From: Candidatus Neomicrothrix sp. UBA825
Lineage (GTDB): Bacteria > Actinomycetota > Acidimicrobiia > Acidimicrobiales > UBA8592
DNA length: 26,902 nt
Assembly: GCA_002295705.1 (NCBI GenBank)
Contig: DBHP01000044.1
Coordinates: 470-27,371, forward strand
Direction: 5' to 3'
Below, in pieces: positions 22,952 to 26,902 of this stretch. Position numbers and translations under genes: made by a program. How positions within the stretch are numbered: position 1 is the stretch's first letter; each line of letters begins with the position of its first letter. The notes below the pieces were generated by a model. The model was given only the letters and a program-made list of their open reading frames with translations, ran no database searches and was not told the DNA's origin.

Positions 22952-24194
22952 AATGAAGTCCAGAAAGCTCAGCCATCATTTGAAGCAAAACATTACTTCC
23001 ATCTTCAATCTCCTTTTGAGATGTGAATTCATCGGGGTTATGGGATAAGCCATTCTCGCTTGGAACAAAAATCATTACTGCCGGACAAACCCTTGCGAAC
23101 ATCTGAGCATCATGGCCCGCGCCTGAGGTCATTTGCTTGACTGATATATCTAATAACTCAGAGAAGCGAATGACGTCACCGACTAGGGCGTCATCAAAGG
23201 TGACAGGTTCAAAACGTGCTAAGACTTCTCGATGTAACTTAACTTCTTCTTGAGTGCTTAAATTATCGCAGAAATTCGCAAGTTGTAGTTCGGCGTCTTT
23301 AAGGATTTCATCATCGGTATTTCGAAGATCAACGGTCAACGTAGCCTTTGATGCGACAACATTTACAAGATTGGGGACGAGGTCAATTTTTCCGACAGTC
23401 CCAACTTGATTGCCACCAATTTCTTTAACTAAGCGACGAACGTAAGATGTTATCTCTCCTGCAACCCAACCTGCGTCATGACGCATATGCATTGGAGTAG
23501 TTCCAGCATGGTTGGATTGTCCCTCAATAGTAATTTGAGTCCAACTTATTCCTTGCACACTATCAACCGCACCTATAGCAATATTCTCCGCTTCTAGGAT
23601 TGGTCCCTGCTCGATATGTAACTCGATGAAGGCCTTCGGAATTGGACCCGGACATGGAGCTTGGCCTCGGAAATTAATTCTTTCGAGCTCCTCTCCGACA
23701 TTGGTCCCATCAATGCCTTTAATTTCAAGGGCTGATTCAAGTCCAAGTCCACCAACATAGACAAGGCTTCCCAACATGTCAGGAGCGTAACGTGAACCTT
23801 CCTCGCCTGTAAAAAAACCAACTGAGATTGGATGTTGAGGAGAAAGACCCTGCTCAGCGATCGTTTCAATTACTTCTAATCCTGCGAGAACTCCCAGATT
23901 TCCATCAAATCGTCCTCCGGTTTTGACCGTATCGATATGGCTTCCTGTCATAACTGCAGGTAAATGCCTATCCGTATCCGGACCGTACCACGTACCTACT
24001 ACATTCCCGATCCCATCAATTGCGATATCCATGCCTAAGTCTTGCATCCAGGTGATTACAAGACGTCTTCCTTCAGCGTCCTCATCAGTCAGCGCAAGTC
24101 TTGAACAGCCCATTGTTCCATCAATAGCCCCAACTTGTGCTAATTCACTTATTCGCCCCCACAGGCGCTCGCTGTTAACATGTAGCATGCCCAT
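22944..24194 (-). CDS. M20-family N-carbamoyl-L-amino-acid hydrolase/allantoate amidohydrolase
   Basis: This 416-residue zinc hydrolase belongs to the hydantoinase/carbamoylase subgroup (TIGR01879) of M20. Metal and catalytic motifs are GSHIDTV (84-90, His86), GGRFDGNLG (93-101, Asp97), GEEGSRY (130-136), ELHIEQGP (191-198, His193), SNHAGTTPM (227-235), SGAGHDAQ and LSHNPDE near the C-terminus. Members hydrolyse N-carbamoyl-L-amino acids, beta-ureidopropionate or allantoate; the exact one cannot be decided by eye. Two in-frame ATGs are close together (24194 and 24188), with no strong ribosome binding site. A 51-base gap separates it from the PucD-type gene, the widest break in this part of the operon. 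Together with the D-carbamoylase it gives two unrelated enzymes for carbamoyl removal side by side. Confidence 0.9.
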   Translation of the reverse strand: MGMLHVNSERLWGRISELAQVGAIDGTMGCSRLALTDEDAEGRRLVITWMQDLGMDIAIDGIGNVVGTWYGPDTDRHLPAVMTGSHIDTVKTGGRFDGNLGVLAGLEVIETIAEQGLSPQHPISVGFFTGEEGSRYAPDMLGSLVYVGGLGLESALEIKGIDGTNVGEELERINFRGQAPCPGPIPKAFIELHIEQGPILEAENIAIGAVDSVQGISWTQITIEGQSNHAGTTPMHMRHDAGWVAGEITSYVRRLVKEIGGNQVGTVGKIDLVPNLVNVVASKATLTVDLRNTDDEILKDAELQLANFCDNLSTQEEVKLHREVLARFEPVTFDDALVGDVIRFSELLDISVKQMTSGAGHDAQMFARVCPAVMIFVPSENGLSHNPDEFTSQKEIEDGSNVLLQMMAELSGLHYD

Positions 24195-24245
24195 ATGGAA
24201 TTCTACATTTCTTTTAGTTTTTAACCTAGTGAAATGCAGATAGTT

Positions 24246-26504
24246 TTATAACCCGTTTAGGGCTATATCTTCCGGTTTAACAGGTACTCTATTGAGTTCA
24301 TATCCAGTTGCATCCCGAATAGCGGCAACAATAGCCGGAGTGGACGATATGACAGGAGGCTCGCCAATACCTTTAGCCCCAAATGGAGCACCAGGTTCGG
24401 GCTGTTCGATAAATGCGGCTATCTCAATAGAGGGTGTGTCCATCGCTGTGGGAAGCAGGTAATCAGTGAAATTAGCGTTAGCTATTTTCCCGTCAGCGAG
24501 GACAAGCTCTTCAAGCAAGGCAAGACCTAGTCCCTGAGCTATTCCTCCTTCGATTTGGCCTCTAGCTTGTACGGGATTCAAAATTCGTCCAACATCCTGG
24601 GAAGTAGCGATTTCAACGACGCGCACGAGGCCTAGTTCCTCGTCTACGTCAACTACAGCCCTGTGAGCTGCGAAGGCGAACGAAACATGAGCATTTCCTT
24701 GCCCATTCTGGTCAAGCGGAAATGTAGGCATATGTCGATGTGTGACATGCTCATCAAAATTTCGTCCGCGTAGCGCAATAGCAATTTCTATCGAGTCCGA
24801 TCCATCTTTTGGAATAAGATTTAATCCAACTCTTTCGTACTCAACGCCACTTTCGTTCCTCAACTCCAATATCAAGGAATGGATCACTGCCTCACAGGCT
24901 TTCAAGACTGCCCCACCAGACATCCAAGTTTGTCTGCTAGCCGACGTTGAACCTGCAGAACCTATTGAAGTATCTACTGGAAGAATAACAGCTTCGGGTA
25001 CCCCAAGAGTCTCCTCAACAATCTGGTTGACTAGAGTAACGAAACCCTGACCAACCTCAACACACGCTGATTTTATTGATACTTCACCGTCTGTGACTAT
25101 GCAACGTGCCTCAGAGAAGTCATCAAAGCCCTCTGAAAACATCAAATTCTTTATTGAAGCTGCGTATCCAATGCCCCGCTTCACATGTGAACTATCAGTT
25201 GTTCTTCCTGTTCCGCCGGGTAATTCAAGGATGTTACCTTGAGTGCCTTTTGGGATCGGATATTCTGAAAGCGAAGTCAGTACTTCCTTAACGGGGGCAG
25301 TGCCAGTAATCTTCTGACCTGTAATCAAGGTATCGCCAGTCTTGAGTGCGTTTAGTAGTCTTAATTCAACTGGGTCCATAGACAAAGCGCTAGCTAGTTT
25401 ATCCATCTGAGCCTCGGCAGCAAAACAGGTTTGGACATTTCCGAAACCTCGCATCGCACCACATGGTGGGTTGTTCGTTCTTACACCCCACCCCTCAATG
25501 AGGGCATTGGGGACACTGTAAGGGCCGACGGAAAAGCAACAAGCGTTTGCTAAAACAGCTGATGTTGTGGAGGCATATGCTCCTCCATCAAGGACCACTT
25601 TAGCTTCGACCTTAACTAGTAGTCCCGACTCGTCTGCGCAATGGCGAAACCATATTCTTGCAGGGTGACGATGCACGTGACCAAGGAATGACTCGTTGCG
25701 GTCATAAACCATTTTGACTGGCCGTCCTGTGTGCATCGCAAGCATGCAAAGATGCACATGCATGCTAACATCCTCTCTGCCTCCAAACGCTCCTCCAACT
25801 CCTGCAAGAGTTACCCTCACAAGATCATCTGGCAAATTTAAGGCAGACGCTACCTGGTCTCTATCAGAATGAAGCCACTGTGTTGATATGTGCAGATCAA
25901 CCCCTCCATCAGCGGAAGGGTAAGCAATTCCTGACTCGGTGCCAAGAAATGCTTGATCCTGCATGCCAACCTCGTACTCGCCTTCAACAACAATGTTCCC
26001 TGTAGCGTCAGGATCGCCATGTTTTATAACCAAATGGCGTATAACGTTACCCTCTGGGTGAATAGGCGCCGCTTCGATTGCTTCTTGGCTGTCAACTAGT
26101 GGGTTTAACTGTTCATAATCTACAAGGATCGCATCAACAGCTCTCTTGGCAACTTCAGGGTGGTTCGCAGCCACAATAGCTACTGGTTCACCTACATATC
26201 GCACCATATCAAAGGCCAAAACAGGTTGATCGGGGTGCTCTAAACCGAATATGTTCTCTCCAGGGACATCATCAGCAGTCAGAATTGCATGGACTCCCTC
26301 CATTGCTAGGGCTTGTGAAAAGTCAATTTGCCTGATCTTTGCTGAGGGGTACGGCGACCGTAAGGTTTGTCCCCAAAGCATATCCTCAGAACTTAGGTCG
26401 TTTGAGAATAGAAAATCGCCTCGTGCCTTTTCTTTGCCGTCTGGCCTTGTTGCAGATATTCCAACCCCTGCACTAGATGCGATACCTTCCTCAAGAAGTG
26501 ACAT
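24246..26504 (-). CDS. Molybdopterin-binding subunit of xanthine dehydrogenase-type enzyme (PucD-like)
   Basis: This 752-residue protein is a stand-alone Mo subunit, the size of Bacillus PucD. Motifs are VGGAFGGRED (236-245) with Glu244, GAMRGFG (349-355) with Arg352, EVGQGFVTLVNQIVEETLG, RQTWMSGGA and GAKGIGEPP with the catalytic base Glu715. Glu244 and Arg352 correspond to the pair that orients xanthine in XDH, so oxidation of a purine or related N-heterocycle is likely. The [2Fe-2S] subunit gene directly upstream overlaps it as TAATG, so the two form one complex. The FAD subunit is not in the window and may lie upstream in the same operon, or be shared with the YgfM-like protein. It is the second most upstream visible gene of the - strand operon. 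Confidence 0.9.
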   Translation of the reverse strand: MSLLEEGIASSAGVGISATRPDGKEKARGDFLFSNDLSSEDMLWGQTLRSPYPSAKIRQIDFSQALAMEGVHAILTADDVPGENIFGLEHPDQPVLAFDMVRYVGEPVAIVAANHPEVAKRAVDAILVDYEQLNPLVDSQEAIEAAPIHPEGNVIRHLVIKHGDPDATGNIVVEGEYEVGMQDQAFLGTESGIAYPSADGGVDLHISTQWLHSDRDQVASALNLPDDLVRVTLAGVGGAFGGREDVSMHVHLCMLAMHTGRPVKMVYDRNESFLGHVHRHPARIWFRHCADESGLLVKVEAKVVLDGGAYASTTSAVLANACCFSVGPYSVPNALIEGWGVRTNNPPCGAMRGFGNVQTCFAAEAQMDKLASALSMDPVELRLLNALKTGDTLITGQKITGTAPVKEVLTSLSEYPIPKGTQGNILELPGGTGRTTDSSHVKRGIGYAASIKNLMFSEGFDDFSEARCIVTDGEVSIKSACVEVGQGFVTLVNQIVEETLGVPEAVILPVDTSIGSAGSTSASRQTWMSGGAVLKACEAVIHSLILELRNESGVEYERVGLNLIPKDGSDSIEIAIALRGRNFDEHVTHRHMPTFPLDQNGQGNAHVSFAFAAHRAVVDVDEELGLVRVVEIATSQDVGRILNPVQARGQIEGGIAQGLGLALLEELVLADGKIANANFTDYLLPTAMDTPSIEIAAFIEQPEPGAPFGAKGIGEPPVISSTPAIVAAIRDATGYELNRVPVKPEDIALNGL

Positions 26505-26902
26505 TAGATATCTCGATTTGATCGTCTTATGGAAACCAATTGAACAGCCTCAACAATGCGCCCATAGCCTGTGCATCTGCATAGGTTTCCCGAAATCGCT
26601 TCCTTAATTTCAGATTCTTCGGGCTCTGGGTTTGCGTCTAGAAAATCATGAATCGTCACCAACAGTCCCGGTGTGCAAAATCCACATTGTATTGCGCCTG
26701 TATCAATAAATGCTTCTTGCACATCTGAGAGTTCGTCGCCATCAGCAACAGATTCGATGGTCTTAATTTCTCGACCCTCAGCGTTAGCAGCGAGAACTAA
26801 ACAAGAGCATACTAAAACATCATCCATCATTACAGAGCAGGAACCACACTCGCCTTGTTCGCAAGCATTTTTTGACCCATAGAGGCTAAGCCTTTCTCTC
26901 AA
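26504..26902 (-). CDS. [2Fe-2S] subunit of xanthine dehydrogenase-type enzyme (PucE-like), 5' truncated by window edge
   Basis: The visible 132 residues are the C-terminal bulk of an XDH-type iron-sulfur subunit (normally about 155-170 residues). The N-terminal 30 or so residues are beyond the window: the frame is open through the last base, and a TTG at 26902 encodes an internal leucine of the LRERL helix, not a start. All eight cluster cysteines are present: the ACEQGECGSC motif, the VCSC turn, QCGFCTPG and LCRCTGY. The subunit passes electrons from the Mo subunit encoded next (overlap TAATG at 26502-26506) to a flavin subunit that is not visible here. Its intact cysteines contrast with the cysteine-less domain of the XdhD-like protein at 3660-6584. 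Confidence 0.93.
   Translation of the reverse strand: MRERLSLYGSKNACEQGECGSCSVMMDDVLVCSCLVLAANAEGREIKTIESVADGDELSDVQEAFIDTGAIQCGFCTPGLLVTIHDFLDANPEPEESEIKEAISGNLCRCTGYGRIVEAVQLVSIRRSNRDI

Noticed and set aside
26900..26902. TTG as a possible start of the Fe-S subunit
   Set aside because: The frame is open to the window edge and the leucine aligns inside the helix before the first cluster motif, so the gene is truncated by the edge.

Overview
The window is a dense catabolic locus built around molybdenum hydroxylases of the xanthine dehydrogenase (XDH) family and hydrolases of cyclic amides, ureas and amidines. Coding is almost continuous: the largest gap between genes is about 105 bases. I see no tRNA, rRNA, CRISPR array, transposase or phage gene. 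By eye the base composition is moderately AT-rich. The gene mix (many XDH-type paralogues, luciferase-like flavin oxidoreductases, COG0402 amidohydrolases, Pro/Thr/Glu-rich membrane-anchored proteins) suggests an uncultured marine bacterium, perhaps SAR202-type Chloroflexota or an actinobacterium. That assignment is an inference from content only.

Layout. (1) Bases 1-1254: the 3' end of a membrane protein with a Pro/Thr/Glu linker, facing a small membrane-anchored protein with a predicted extracellular domain. Neither is obviously related to the rest. (2) Bases 1270-2805, + strand: a DHA2-type MFS transporter. (3) Bases 2911-11849, + strand: a tightly packed operon encoding a YgfM-like FAD subunit, an XdhD-like Mo subunit with a cluster-less ferredoxin domain, an SDR dehydrogenase, a COG0402 amidohydrolase, XdhC, YqeB, YqeC and a luciferase-like oxidoreductase. 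(4) Bases 11846-26902, - strand and running out of the window: in transcription order a [2Fe-2S] subunit and Mo subunit of a PucE/PucD-type dehydrogenase, an M20 N-carbamoyl-L-amino-acid/allantoate-type amidohydrolase, an N-carbamoyl-D-amino-acid hydrolase, a fused Se-dependent-XDH-type enzyme, a compact SsnA-like protein, a second luciferase-like oxidoreductase, an amidase, a DUF2237 protein, an 8-oxoguanine deaminase-like protein, a creatininase-family protein and a D-hydantoinase/dihydropyrimidinase. The two large operons converge and overlap by 4 bases at their stop codons.

How the genes may work together. YqeB, YqeC, SsnA, XdhD, YgfM and the fused 850-residue XDH are the markers of the selenium-dependent molybdenum hydroxylase system. 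In enterobacteria and clostridia, ssnA, xdhD, ygfM, a hydantoinase and an M20 hydrolase sit in the anaerobic purine/urate degradation cluster. The inferred scheme is that Mo hydroxylases oxidise or remodel a purine-like heterocycle, deaminases remove exocyclic amines, hydantoinase- and creatininase-type enzymes open rings, and carbamoylases and the amidase release ammonia and amino acids. No uricase, HIU hydrolase, YgfK, YgeX or YgeW is present. The pathway here is therefore either completed elsewhere or is different, possibly using the two flavin oxidoreductases. The real substrate cannot be fixed from sequence alone.
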